From assembly GCA_002702945.1 (NCBI GenBank), contig PADF01000035.1, forward strand, positions 31,137 to 52,268: a stretch of 21,132 nt of DNA, read 5' to 3'. Of this stretch, positions 9,601 to 16,812 are shown piece after piece. Each line of letters begins with the position of its first letter. Within the stretch, counting starts at the first letter, position 1. The notes under the pieces are model-generated. The model was given only the letters and a program-made list of their open reading frames with translations, ran no database searches and had not been told where the DNA came from. Both the position numbers and the translations under genes were made by a program. The stretch comes from Methanobacteriota archaeon. GTDB taxonomy: Archaea; Thermoplasmatota; Poseidoniia; Poseidoniales; Poseidoniaceae.

Positions 9601-12423
9601 CCACTTGTATTCACATAAATTGAGTAATCCATCTTGGTCTGCATCCCAATTAGCGTCTTCTGGTCTATTCGGGTCTAAACTCCAGTTATTCCCGCCAGTG
9701 AAAGTAGAGCCTATCCATCTTCGATTCTCAATCTCCCACCCATCAGGCATACCATCTCCATCTGAATCATGGTTTGTAGGATCTGTACCTAAATCTACAC
9801 TTGAGACTGCTAGATAGGTTGCGTTAGCAGACTGACCTGCAGCATCATTACAGATGTATTCCATTTGTATGTTATAATGACACCACAAATTGGAACTTTC
9901 ATAGAAAAATCCGAAGTATTCTTCTCCATCTCCTAATCCATCTCCATCAGTATCTCCCACTTGTGGATTTGTTGAATTATAACCTTCAGGAGTTATTGCT
10001 TGATACTGATATTCATCAATATTTGTCCACAATCGTTCCAAAATGCCATCACCAGACTGGTCTAAATCTATACCATCTATGTCGAAGTCAAGAAGTGAAT
10101 CCCATGGGTCTGTTGGGTCCATGCCATTACCTAATTCCCAACCATCTGGAATTCCATCGCCATCCGAATCATTTGATCCGGGATCCATTAATTGAAGGTT
10201 GGAATATTGTCCAGGAGTTGAAGAACCAAATACAGTCTTATTTCCATTAACATACATTACACCTAATTCAGTAATTTGGCCAGGGATGGATTCATCCTGT
10301 AAAATTTGATACACATTTGAATAATCACCGGATAAAGTCCAAGTTCCATGAATCGAGCCAACAATTATTTCTTCTCCAGTAGAATATATTGAATGAATAT
10401 CATTCAATTCACGTGCAGGAACTGTATCTGAGCCTGGGTTTTCTAATAATCCGCTGTGAATAATAACATTATCATTTAATTTAAGTTGATGTAATCCAGA
10501 AGGTGTGCCAAACCACAATATTTGAGGTGTTGAGGGGGTTGGGCCATCCAAAAGAATTTGCCTAATTGCTGCAGGATTTGATGTAGAACCAGCTGGAAGC
10601 GACCTAATTTCACTGATAGAATTCTCGATACTGGTATTTTCAATAGAGAAAAATACTCTCCATTCAGGAGTTGTTACATCTCTAGCAGAGTCTGTTTTGA
10701 CTATCATTAAACCGACATTTGTACCTACAAATAGCGTCAATTCCCCATCCATGAGCCCATGTTCAACGTCAGTAACTGAAGCATTAGCCTGTTGAAGGGA
10801 ATTAGTTATCGATTCACTAATGGAGTGAGTCACAACTATGCTGCCTGTATTACTAATTTCGAAAATATGTCCTGAACCATTATCTCCTAAACCTAAAATA
10901 TGTTCATTGGAACTGGAAATCTGTAATGAAGTGATTGAATGTATTTCATCAGAATATGACCAGTCCCAAGTACTCAAAGAATCCGGAAACCCATCAACCT
11001 GAATTCTAGCAACTCCTAAACCGATATCTGATGCAAGTGAAATTGCATAAAGTTGGTCGCCATCAAAAATTAATTTTGAGTCATGCAATTCTACACCTTG
11101 CGGCATCCAAATATCTTCACTAGTCATTGTCTGGAAATCCAGAATTGTCAGGCCGTATTTTGTTGTTACATATACAATTGATTCTACAACTTCGATACTT
11201 CTAACATCGTGATGAATAATACTGTAGTCTTCATTTGGGTTGGCGAATGTGATAGGATAATGCTCTAGAGATGATTCACTAACAGTTCCGATAGCAACCG
11301 ATTTTAGTCCTGCCATGACATTATTTCCATCATCATCATAGATTAGATACTCTTGAAGATTAGATAATTGTTCACCCAATTCCAATGCAGTCGGAGTCCT
11401 ACTTACATCAGGCGATAAGACTCCGTCTCGATTAGCATCCCAGCCATCATTATCACCATCGAATAATGCACTACTTCTGTTTAGTGGGTCCAAGCCAAAA
11501 TGAACTTCCCATCCATCCGGTATTCCATCTCCAAATGAAGGATAAGTATTTCTTAATACAAATCCATCCCAATTGTAGCGATCTGAATCTTCTAGTAGTG
11601 GGTCTGTACCAAGCCACATATCTTCACCAATCTCACTTGTCGAGTTAGTAGCGCAGGCTGAAATCAAATTTTGGAATGTAGCATTAGCACCTGTTGGTAT
11701 GTATGGCCAATTTGTCAAAATTGAACCATCAGGTGGAGTGCCGATACACCATAAGCCATCTAATTCATTTGTATGATTATGAGGAGCTCCATACAGGTAC
11801 TCTTCTGACGAGGTATAGAGTTCAGTAGTCGAAAGAATACCATCTCTATTAACATCAAATCCGTCATTATCAGGATCTTCATTCATGTCTGTTGCATTTA
11901 GTGGATCGAAATCTCTGCATTTAAATTTCTGAGAAGACGAATCGAAACCACCGATTCTAAGGCACATGTAGGCCTCGAAACCATCAGGCATTCCATCTCC
12001 ATCCGTATCAGATTTTCGAGGGTCAAGATAACTTCTCACTCCTTCTCCATCAACAACTCCTGTTAAACCCCTAAAGAAACCAGGGTCAGTACAACTAGCA
12101 GGATACGGCCAGCAATATTCTTCTGTGGCATTCAATCCATCTTTATCGTTATCTTCAGTAGCATCTCCTGAGAAATTTTTGTCCATTCCAGGCATCGATA
12201 CACTTCTTCCATCAACTGCAGTGAAGTTTATGTCTTCCCTAAAGAGATCTTCATGTAAATTTGGAATACCATCACCATCGGCATCTGTGAGAGGTGGTTC
12301 CTCGAAATTTGTCGTATCTGGGTGGACGTTTGTAACTGGGGAAATAACTGGGAATTGTGACATAAATAGTAAACTAACTACTACGGCAACTGTGGTCAAC
12401 AAGGTTGATTGGCTTCTACGCAT
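6649..12423 (-). CDS. Giant secreted protein of TSP3-like acidic repeats with an internal propeller-like domain
   Basis: 1924 residues from ATG 12423 (an in-frame TTG at 12441 would add six). Signal peptide: MRRSQSTLLTTVAVVVSLLFM, then PVISPVTN. The body holds at least twenty calcium-loop motifs of the type DxDGDGxPDGWE, as in thrombospondin type 3 and related bacterial/archaeal rods: residues about 45-380 (e.g. DADGDGIPNLHEDLF, DTDGDGMPDGFEAYM) and about 750-1900 (e.g. DSDGDGIPDGWELGNGMDP). Between them, about 400-700, is a beta-rich region without acidic loops (VYVTTKYGLTILDF, LFVGTNVGLMIV, ILWFGTPSGLHQLKL, IIVGSIHGTWTLSGDY), resembling a seven-blade-type propeller. No C-terminal membrane helix, so attachment is probably non-covalent or through a partner, the 1808-aa protein being the obvious candidate. 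First gene of the minus-strand surface operon, divergent from the MBL-fold gene. Family is clear at the repeat level; the specific role (calcium-stiffened adhesin or envelope component) is inferred. Confidence 0.87.
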   Translation of the reverse strand: MRRSQSTLLTTVAVVVSLLFMSQFPVISPVTNVHPDTTNFEEPPLTDADGDGIPNLHEDLFREDINFTAVDGRSVSMPGMDKNFSGDATEDNDKDGLNATEEYCWPYPASCTDPGFFRGLTGVVDGEGVRSYLDPRKSDTDGDGMPDGFEAYMCLRIGGFDSSSQKFKCRDFDPLNATDMNEDPDNDGFDVNRDGILSTTELYTSSEEYLYGAPHNHTNELDGLWCIGTPPDGSILTNWPYIPTGANATFQNLISACATNSTSEIGEDMWLGTDPLLEDSDRYNWDGFVLRNTYPSFGDGIPDGWEVHFGLDPLNRSSALFDGDNDGWDANRDGVLSPDVSRTPTALELGEQLSNLQEYLIYDDDGNNVMAGLKSVAIGTVSESSLEHYPITFANPNEDYSIIHHDVRSIEVVESIVYVTTKYGLTILDFQTMTSEDIWMPQGVELHDSKLIFDGDQLYAISLASDIGLGVARIQVDGFPDSLSTWDWSYSDEIHSITSLQISSSNEHILGLGDNGSGHIFEISNTGSIVVTHSISESITNSLQQANASVTDVEHGLMDGELTLFVGTNVGLMIVKTDSARDVTTPEWRVFFSIENTSIENSISEIRSLPAGSTSNPAAIRQILLDGPTPSTPQILWFGTPSGLHQLKLNDNVIIHSGLLENPGSDTVPARELNDIHSIYSTGEEIIVGSIHGTWTLSGDYSNVYQILQDESIPGQITELGVMYVNGNKTVFGSSTPGQYSNLQLMDPGSNDSDGDGIPDGWELGNGMDPTDPWDSLLDFDIDGIDLDQSGDGILERLWTNIDEYQYQAITPEGYNSTNPQVGDTDGDGLGDGEEYFGFFYESSNLWCHYNIQMEYICNDAAGQSANATYLAVSSVDLGTDPTNHDSDGDGMPDGWEIENRRWIGSTFTGGNNWSLDPNRPEDANWDADQDGLLNLCEYKWSLVRLQAIEGLLLESHGEAPSYAENWTVADPNNIDSDGDSLPDGWEAIYSCSWDSSRVGINPLNGSDAFKNPDGDGYDINHDGEIQQNEAFVNWLEFHVRTDLFNFNETFDGVSLPGGFTTDLFENISFLGVPQATFADRAAGSILSSQLKISSGSCDPLDTDTDDDGMPDGWEIWFARWNLLDDDWTLNPLQPSDRWEDADDDGMTNWEEYNSISPDYSETDKNRTSPKWFVTTIGSAYAFQAWAGVLTDTSFGSFINDTQINLTGRTADPNNIDTDGDGIIDGLELLFTQWNISAQKWTLNPLVADDGYFDSDEDGINDLQEFALAFSSPDNGIDHPEDAPLMHIDGDLLQPTEKTQRIFNILITKDTRGKRLLDDFNDWQNGEPANIFISVIMGITDPTNPDTDGDGMSDGFEYWFAEWNLEENLWGINPLIDGDVDLDSDGDSFDCDGDGVISSEERFSNLREWESRTWGKYSERTNVPQDVGIYSFGDDAIDAYMEEMGYNYFQAQNGVYTDFIEKDQESFNRMQKINEQDPDNFNRTLIGVADPTSTDSDGDTIPDGWEYCYAIYGMPDITTEDRWAANPLNPFDVSYDGDHDGWYDRNSITNPDAGIPFDIPAQQGEWNNRVFTPYSFSIAQGPGDLPFTNLMEWNNQTRPDLNDSDGDSVTFNTVLSGNQVISHQIDYNLSDGREVFKYGINPMDNDTDGDMLPDWYEYAHGWNESNDNFSSWLQIKVQWIDGETGSDCDTSTTSCLPLSFSNGVLSRPDLEYTWFTLDPANAVDANLDPDMDGNWDCSGAGCSYTPYTNFQEFFTISDIDLTSPNAVRLSPLVYQGQPVEEWWQFRGFLLGLGTSNEATQNYLKMDKQSSIDFRYVLIVDDQDVDFLILNNADDIITTSGAWTDQWEIYYTSSPQTAPVRIVGEHEYGWYALDLDDDHIAEGTNPMHWDTDGDWIVDWFEVFDDEEDGVRGDSSPLRYDSRQTG
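7460..10175 (-). repeat. Long-period repeat array encoding D-x-D-G-D-G-x-P-D-G-W-E modules
   Basis: The coding signature for DTDGDGMPDGWE-like motifs, seen on the plus strand as degenerate ccatcNggNatNccatcNccatc, recurs near 7463, 7908, 8360, 8741, 9083, 9463, 9733 and 10139, i.e. every 265-445 nt. Further copies lie near 11508 and 11979, beyond the propeller-like insert. In several modules the loop is followed by FxxWNLxxxxWxLNPL and then a second loop DxDxDGxxxxxEY, so the repeating unit is larger than a calcium loop. Confidence 0.7.
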
Positions 12424-12624
12424 TTTTATTCCACACTGCAAAGTATAGGCTTCGCTATTGCAGTTGTCTTATCCTACACTTATGAGTATGATGGAACGAT
12501 GTTCCGACAATGCTCGCATTAATTTGATTATATTTGGTGCCGAATAAAAAATTAAGGTAGCAAAAATATTATTTTTTAAGAAAATATATCGGTTCATTCA
12601 AGACCTGTACGCGATGGGAGTAAT
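12424..12624. promoter_or_regulatory. Divergent promoter region between the surface operon and the plus-strand block
   Basis: About 200 nt with no convincing gene. For the plus gene, an AT-rich run with a TATA-like TTTAAGAAAATATAT at 12575-12589 is about 35-50 nt before the candidate start codons, a suitable distance for a short leader. For the minus operon several AT-rich stretches exist (for example near 12520-12570) and a TATACTTT lies close to the start at 12441-12450; none can be picked with certainty. Confidence 0.5.
12493..12505. promoter_or_regulatory. Short palindrome, possible operator
   Basis: GGAAC-GAT-GTTCC: a perfect 5-bp inverted repeat with a 3-nt spacer, located about 70 nt upstream of the surface-operon start and within the divergent promoter region. 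Size fits a dimeric regulator half-site pair, but a match of this length can arise by chance. Confidence 0.25.
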
Positions 12625-13440
12625 TTGACCGCTATGACGATGCGCATCACTCATCTTGGAACTGGAAGTCGCGGTAATTCGACACTTCTAGAAGTTGGCG
12701 ATGTTAGAGTTCTTTTGGACCAAGGATTCAGTGGCGCTCAATTGGAGAAAAGACTCAATCGAATGAAACTCAAACCTGAGGATGTTGATTGCATATTAGT
12801 TAGTCATCATCACGGAGATCATGGAGGGGGTGTAGCCATTGCTCAGCGAAAATGGAAAATCCCAGTTTTAGCAAATGAGAGAACAGCGATGGAGCTTAAT
12901 CTAGACCCTATGTTAACCAACTACTTTGGTTCATTAGACTTGGTTCGAGTGGGAGATGATCTATCAATTTTGACTGTCCCCGTCCCGCATAGCGGTTCGG
13001 ATAATGTCGCATTTGTCGCAAACTATCGGGGGGAAAGAGCGGCAATAATAACCGACTTAGGCTCTTGGACTGATGAGTTGGTAAAGCATGTTCATGGTTG
13101 CCAGCATATTTCCATAGAAGCAAATTACGATGATAAATTATTGGACCAAGGCCCATATCCATTTTCTCTAAAAGAACGAATAAGAGGGCGGGGCGGCCAC
13201 CTATCGAACAAACAAACAGGGGAATTTTTAGCCGAAGTTTGTACTGAAAAAACCAGAACAATTGTCTTAACACACCTAAGTGAAAAAAATAATTCACCTC
13301 ACCTAGCTGAATCTACAATCCTATACCACATCGGAGATTTTTTCACCGGAGACATTGATATTTCACTTCAAGATGGTCCTGAAAAAACCCATTACCTAAA
13401 TTCTAGTGAATCATTAAATGAGAAATTGATTAATTTGTAA
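12625..13440 (+). CDS. WalJ/YycJ-like metallo-beta-lactamase-fold hydrolase
   Basis: 271 residues from TTG 12625, or 266 from ATG 12640 where the family-like start MRITHLGTGSRGNSTLLE begins. The metal site HxHxDH is at residues 61-66 (SHHHGDHGGG); further expected ligands are His122 (VPHSGSDN), Asp144 (IITDLG), and His192 and His217 (GHLSNKQ, LTHLSEKNN). EANYD at 165-169 and GPYPFSLKERI at 176-186 are also typical of the YycJ/VicX/WalJ group, reported as nuclease-like phosphodiesterases in bacteria. Cytoplasmic; no signal peptide. Start: GGGAG at 12616-12620 lies 4 nt before the TTG, which favours 12625, while domain alignment would allow ATG 12634 or 12640. First gene of the plus block, 67 nt before the first pilin-like gene; a functional tie with pili is not evident. 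Substrate in archaea is unknown. Confidence 0.88.
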   Translation: MTAMTMRITHLGTGSRGNSTLLEVGDVRVLLDQGFSGAQLEKRLNRMKLKPEDVDCILVSHHHGDHGGGVAIAQRKWKIPVLANERTAMELNLDPMLTNYFGSLDLVRVGDDLSILTVPVPHSGSDNVAFVANYRGERAAIITDLGSWTDELVKHVHGCQHISIEANYDDKLLDQGPYPFSLKERIRGRGGHLSNKQTGEFLAEVCTEKTRTIVLTHLSEKNNSPHLAESTILYHIGDFFTGDIDISLQDGPEKTHYLNSSESLNEKLINL

Positions 13441-13507
13441 ATGATTTGAATTATTAAGATTAGTCGAATATTACATTGATTTTGCGACTATGAAGGTCAA
13501 TACCTAA
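13441..13507 (+). promoter_or_regulatory. Intergenic leader of the pilin-like genes
   Basis: 67 AT-rich nucleotides between the hydrolase stop and the first pilin-like ATG. AAGGT near 13491-13495 is a possible ribosome binding site about 12 nt before ATG 13508. The stretch TTATTAAGATTAG (13451-13463) could be a TATA-like element, so the pilin-like cluster may have its own promoter. Confidence 0.3.
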
Positions 13508-14593
13508 ATGATACCGAATCATGAGAGTAGCGTGTCAAGTATTCGCAGGACTAGAAATCACACTAAGTTCACTACAGATGAACGTGGTGTGAGTGAGGTT
13601 TTGGGTGTAATAATGATGCTAGCAATGGTAGTTAGTATCATGGGTGGAGTTTGGGTATTTTTGAATCCGTACATCTCTGATTTTGAAGATAATACTAATT
13701 GGAATAATGCGACTGGAATAGCTGATAGATTAGAGGATCGAATAGATGTTGTTGGAGATTCACCTAATGGCACTGGAGTAAGGCATAAACTCAGTATGCA
13801 AAAATCAATCTTACAACAGGTTTCGAATGCTGAATTCTGGACAATCTCTGCTGATCTAGTTGCTTATGATGCAATTACGCTTAGAAGTGTTAGCGATTAT
13901 TCTGTAGGAATTACTTCTATGAATGAAACTGCACGTAAAATTTCAATTGAAACAATCTCACAATATTGGGAGTTAACATTCCCAGCCACCGATGGTGAGG
14001 TAATTGCTCAACATGATTTAACATTGAATAGTTGGTATATAATCACAATTTATGATAGTGAAGATTTGCCGATTCACAGAACTATATCCTATCCGATTTC
14101 GGGCTTGAAGATATTAACGACTTTAGCATCTGGAGAGCATGAAATAAACCTAGTCAATAATGCTCGGATAGAACATTTCTACGACTCATCATGGGAAATT
14201 AGTGACTATCCAAGTGTGATTTTTGAGAAGTTGGCAACACAAGGATACCGATGTTCTATTTTACTAACAAACATCGAGGTCAATGGAAGCCTAGGTGTTT
14301 CAAATTCTTATGGCTTGGATATTTTGTCATCAGGCACGATAACTCCATTTTCTGGTCAGTCATACAATCTTAGATTCTCCATGGAGAGTACCTTGGCAGC
14401 TGTAATAACTCCACAATATAACGAACTTTGGTTATCAGAATATTATCTAAATAGGGCCTCTGGAACATTAGATACTTTTTCGGGACTGGCACCTTATGAG
14501 AGGTTGAGTGGCATAGATGGAATCACAGTTGAAACAAATGGAGAACCTCTATTTTTAGATGTAAGTATTCAACAGGTGGTGATTGAGAGATGA
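13508..14593 (+). CDS. Pilin-like secreted protein with archaeal class III signal peptide (first of three)
   Basis: 361 residues. After a 27-residue positively charged leader the sequence reads DERG|VSEVLGVIMMLAMVV, which matches the archaeal type IV pilin signature: basic/polar leader, RG before the prepilin-peptidase cut, then VSxVxGVIxM and a hydrophobic helix continuing to about residue 56. The Pro usual at +3 is Glu here. The remainder is beta-rich and unrecognised, with ADRLEDRIDVVGDSPNGTGV just after the helix, an arrangement also found in haloarchaeal pilin-like proteins with a conserved 'small residues plus G-x-P' segment. The stop overlaps the next start as ATGA (14590-14593), so translation is coupled. 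Probably assembled into, or priming, a type IV pilus-like structure; no ATPase or platform gene lies in the window. Confidence 0.75.
   Translation: MIPNHESSVSSIRRTRNHTKFTTDERGVSEVLGVIMMLAMVVSIMGGVWVFLNPYISDFEDNTNWNNATGIADRLEDRIDVVGDSPNGTGVRHKLSMQKSILQQVSNAEFWTISADLVAYDAITLRSVSDYSVGITSMNETARKISIETISQYWELTFPATDGEVIAQHDLTLNSWYIITIYDSEDLPIHRTISYPISGLKILTTLASGEHEINLVNNARIEHFYDSSWEISDYPSVIFEKLATQGYRCSILLTNIEVNGSLGVSNSYGLDILSSGTITPFSGQSYNLRFSMESTLAAVITPQYNELWLSEYYLNRASGTLDTFSGLAPYERLSGIDGITVETNGEPLFLDVSIQQVVIER
14578..14583 (+). promoter_or_regulatory. Shine-Dalgarno box of the second pilin-like gene
   Basis: GGTGAT, 6 nt before ATG 14590 and inside the end of the preceding gene. Supports the ATGA-overlap start. 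Confidence 0.5.
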
Positions 14594-16563
14594 GAGTCAA
14601 CTCAAAACGAAATGAGGAGGCTGTTTCTGCTGCTGTTGCTACTGTGCTTTTATTCGGTGGTGTTGTTTCAATTATTGGTTTAATGCTAGTCTCCATGGTC
14701 CCAATTATCGAAGAATTAGAAGGTTCGATAGAAAGAAGTGATATGTCCTCGCAAATGATGATTTTGGCTCAGCAGACTGAATCTCTCAGCGAAAGTGGAA
14801 TGCCAGGAGATTCAACAAGTGTTGAATTGATTCCCATCGATGGAAATATCGATTGGGACTTGACTAGAGGTGGAATGTGGTATTCTTCAACCTGGCAAAA
14901 CGAATCTTCATTCAGAATGAAAGGTGTCATGGATTTTGACAATAGCATAGATATCAAACACCCTGAAACATTTACAACTGCAGTATGTTTTGATGATTTG
15001 CGTCTTGGACCTTCAAGGCCATTTATCTATACCGCACCAACTTGGGCAGATACTGCACAAATTGCAATCTCTACTGGTTTGGCAATACCCCTTGGACCTG
15101 TTGAAGTGAAGGTATACCAACAAGAACAATTATCTGAAACCTTAGATCTACAAATATTCGACACAGAAGTTGTCGATTTATCTATTGGTGTTTCTAAATT
15201 TGAATCTAGCCATGAATTAGTAATTTTCTATTCAAAGGGGACTGGTGGAGCTACTCTTGTTTCACCTTCTGATTCCAATCCAAAAGATAATACTGGCAGA
15301 AATTGGATAATTCCTATGGATAGTGGAGATAGTAGAATTCACATAATGAGCAAGGATTCTAATCAAATCAATATTGAAACTTCTAATGATAACAGTGATT
15401 ATTTTGCTATTTACCAAGACGAGTTTAGGGCTGGTGTTTCATTTACAAAAGAAATTACAATTAGTCAACCCGATGTTGTTAGAATCTCAACCAGTTCTGA
15501 TTCTCATTTGATTTTACAAACTGATTTAGATAATAATAGTGGATCAACATCATTATTGAGTTTTGATGGAAACTATCTGGGTAATGAGTTTATCTCGCCT
15601 TCCCTAGATGGAGAAATGCTATTCACTAATCCCGGGGAAAATAGTGTTACAGTGACGTGGAGAGGAGGTGGTACATCGATACCAGCTGCTGGAAGTACTA
15701 GTGTATCTTGGCCTCCAGCTAGTGTTGAAGGAGCACCACTTTTGGATGCTGATGGTGATATATTTGTAACTTGGAAAGTGACTAATGAAGTAAGTTCGCC
15801 AGGAGGAATTCACTTAATTGCAGCCTCTGATACTGGTGCGTCATCAGGTAAAATTCACAGATTGTTGATAGACAATGATGGTAATTCAAATTCTATTTCA
15901 ATTTCAAGGGCGGGTATTTCTAGTACATGGAATATTAGTGGCGACTCAAATATTGATGGAGAAATTAGTAATCAATTACAAAATCAAATCCAAGTTATCA
16001 ACTCTGGAAATTATGATTTCAATGTAGTTGAAGGTCACCCTGTTAAAATCCACTTAGTCAATGGAAACAATGGATTGGTTGAAGCCAAGCATGATGGAGT
16101 TGAGAGGTGTAGTGCTGTAAATATGATGGCTAGTGGTTGGATTTCCGTAGATTTGCCTTGGTTATCTCTTGCTGGCCAAGAAAATTTAGCGATTAAACAA
16201 TCATGGAAGAGTGGAGATTTTCCTTCGAGTATGAAGATTACACTGATTGGCCATAATGGAGCATCTACGCACTCCAATCTCGCAACATCTTGGGTTTTCC
16301 ATCTTTCACGTCTAACCTACTCTTTTGCCTCTTCAATAACTGGTATGGAAGTTGCCTATTCTGGTGGTGCAATTGTAACTAATCACCCTGAGTTCACTCC
16401 AACAATAATACGGGAGCCTGTAGATCGTGCGGGCCCAGGGCCACGGTTTGCTGCAACAATTCCTTCAATGCACCCTGCAACCGATGGAATAAGTGGTGGA
16501 GGTAGATTAACACTTGATATCGAATTATCTTCTAGACAAACATTAGCATCTGAGGTTGCTTAA
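14590..16563 (+). CDS. Large pilin-like protein, truncated by an in-frame TAA (second of three)
   Basis: 657 residues to TAA at 16561-16563. The N-terminus MRVNSKRNEEAVSAAVATVL followed by LFGGVVSIIGLMLVSM is a pilin-type leader plus hydrophobic helix. Residues about 50-85 (MMILAQQTESLSESGMPGDS, then TSVELIPIDG) resemble the haloarchaeal pilin-like DUF7289 layout in which a helix is followed by a G-x-P-x-x-S/T-x-E-L segment. The rest is beta-rich, Ser/Asn/Gly-rich and unrecognised, and ends ...LASEVA. Start overlaps the previous stop (ATGA) and has GGTGAT 6 nt upstream. The gene looks broken: the same frame continues 82 codons past the stop, to a TGA at 16810-16812 that overlaps the next gene's ATG, mirroring the first overlap. 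The intact product would be 740 residues. Truncation removes the C-terminal 11%, so function may be lost or retained. Confidence 0.78.
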   Translation: MRVNSKRNEEAVSAAVATVLLFGGVVSIIGLMLVSMVPIIEELEGSIERSDMSSQMMILAQQTESLSESGMPGDSTSVELIPIDGNIDWDLTRGGMWYSSTWQNESSFRMKGVMDFDNSIDIKHPETFTTAVCFDDLRLGPSRPFIYTAPTWADTAQIAISTGLAIPLGPVEVKVYQQEQLSETLDLQIFDTEVVDLSIGVSKFESSHELVIFYSKGTGGATLVSPSDSNPKDNTGRNWIIPMDSGDSRIHIMSKDSNQINIETSNDNSDYFAIYQDEFRAGVSFTKEITISQPDVVRISTSSDSHLILQTDLDNNSGSTSLLSFDGNYLGNEFISPSLDGEMLFTNPGENSVTVTWRGGGTSIPAAGSTSVSWPPASVEGAPLLDADGDIFVTWKVTNEVSSPGGIHLIAASDTGASSGKIHRLLIDNDGNSNSISISRAGISSTWNISGDSNIDGEISNQLQNQIQVINSGNYDFNVVEGHPVKIHLVNGNNGLVEAKHDGVERCSAVNMMASGWISVDLPWLSLAGQENLAIKQSWKSGDFPSSMKITLIGHNGASTHSNLATSWVFHLSRLTYSFASSITGMEVAYSGGAIVTNHPEFTPTIIREPVDRAGPGPRFAATIPSMHPATDGISGGGRLTLDIELSSRQTLASEVA

Positions 16564-16812
16564 GAAGTAAGGCGAGGCTGGGCCGAACCTTATGGTGTTG
16601 CAATCGCAAATGAGGCATCAGATGGATTAGATCTAAGTGAAGATTGGACAATTTATCCAGGAAGACTCGATTTATTGAATGACTACGTTGGATGGGTGCC
16701 GGATCCTAGTATTGGAACTTCTGAAGCTGTATGGCACACAAACGGTGAGCCGATTCAATTTTCATTACAACTATCATCATTAGATGTCCTTATGCGGGAG
16801 GCGATTGGATGA
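16564..16812 (+). pseudogene. Orphaned 3' end of the second pilin-like gene after the in-frame TAA
   Basis: 82 open codons then TGA, in exactly the frame of the upstream gene (16801-14590 is divisible by three). The translation begins EVRRGWAEPYGVAIANEASD and ends SSLDVLMREAIG, with ordinary protein-like composition (VGWVPDPSIGTSEAVW in the middle). There is no start codon with a ribosome site at its beginning, so it is unlikely to be a separate gene. A single C-to-T change from CAA (Gln) to TAA would explain the break. It still carries the GGGAG box and TGA overlap used by the next gene. Confidence 0.7.
16796..16801 (+). promoter_or_regulatory. Shine-Dalgarno box of the third pilin-like gene
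   Basis: GGGAGG, 7 nt before ATG 16809, inside the orphaned reading-frame extension. Decides ATG 16809 over the in-frame ATG 15 nt later. Confidence 0.5.

Noticed and set aside
7463..12012. Regularly recurring ccatcNggNatNccatc words, superficially like a CRISPR array or DNA repeat element
   Set aside because: Copies are degenerate at codon third positions, spaced 265-445 nt, and in register with the reading frame; they encode calcium-loop motifs.
12483..12548. 21-codon open frame in the divergent intergenic region
   Set aside because: No Shine-Dalgarno box and no protein-like features; chance length in AT-rich DNA.
12908..13297. 129-residue minus-strand open frame
   Set aside because: Antisense to the MBL-fold gene, whose catalytic motifs are all intact in the plus frame.
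16561..16563. Stop codon recoding as selenocysteine or pyrrolysine
   Set aside because: The codon is TAA, whereas selenocysteine uses TGA and pyrrolysine TAG; no SECIS-like or Pyl genes are visible.
16564..16812. Frameshift as the cause of the split pilin-like gene
   Set aside because: The downstream coding stretch is in the same frame as the upstream gene, so a substitution (or readthrough) explains it without any insertion or deletion.
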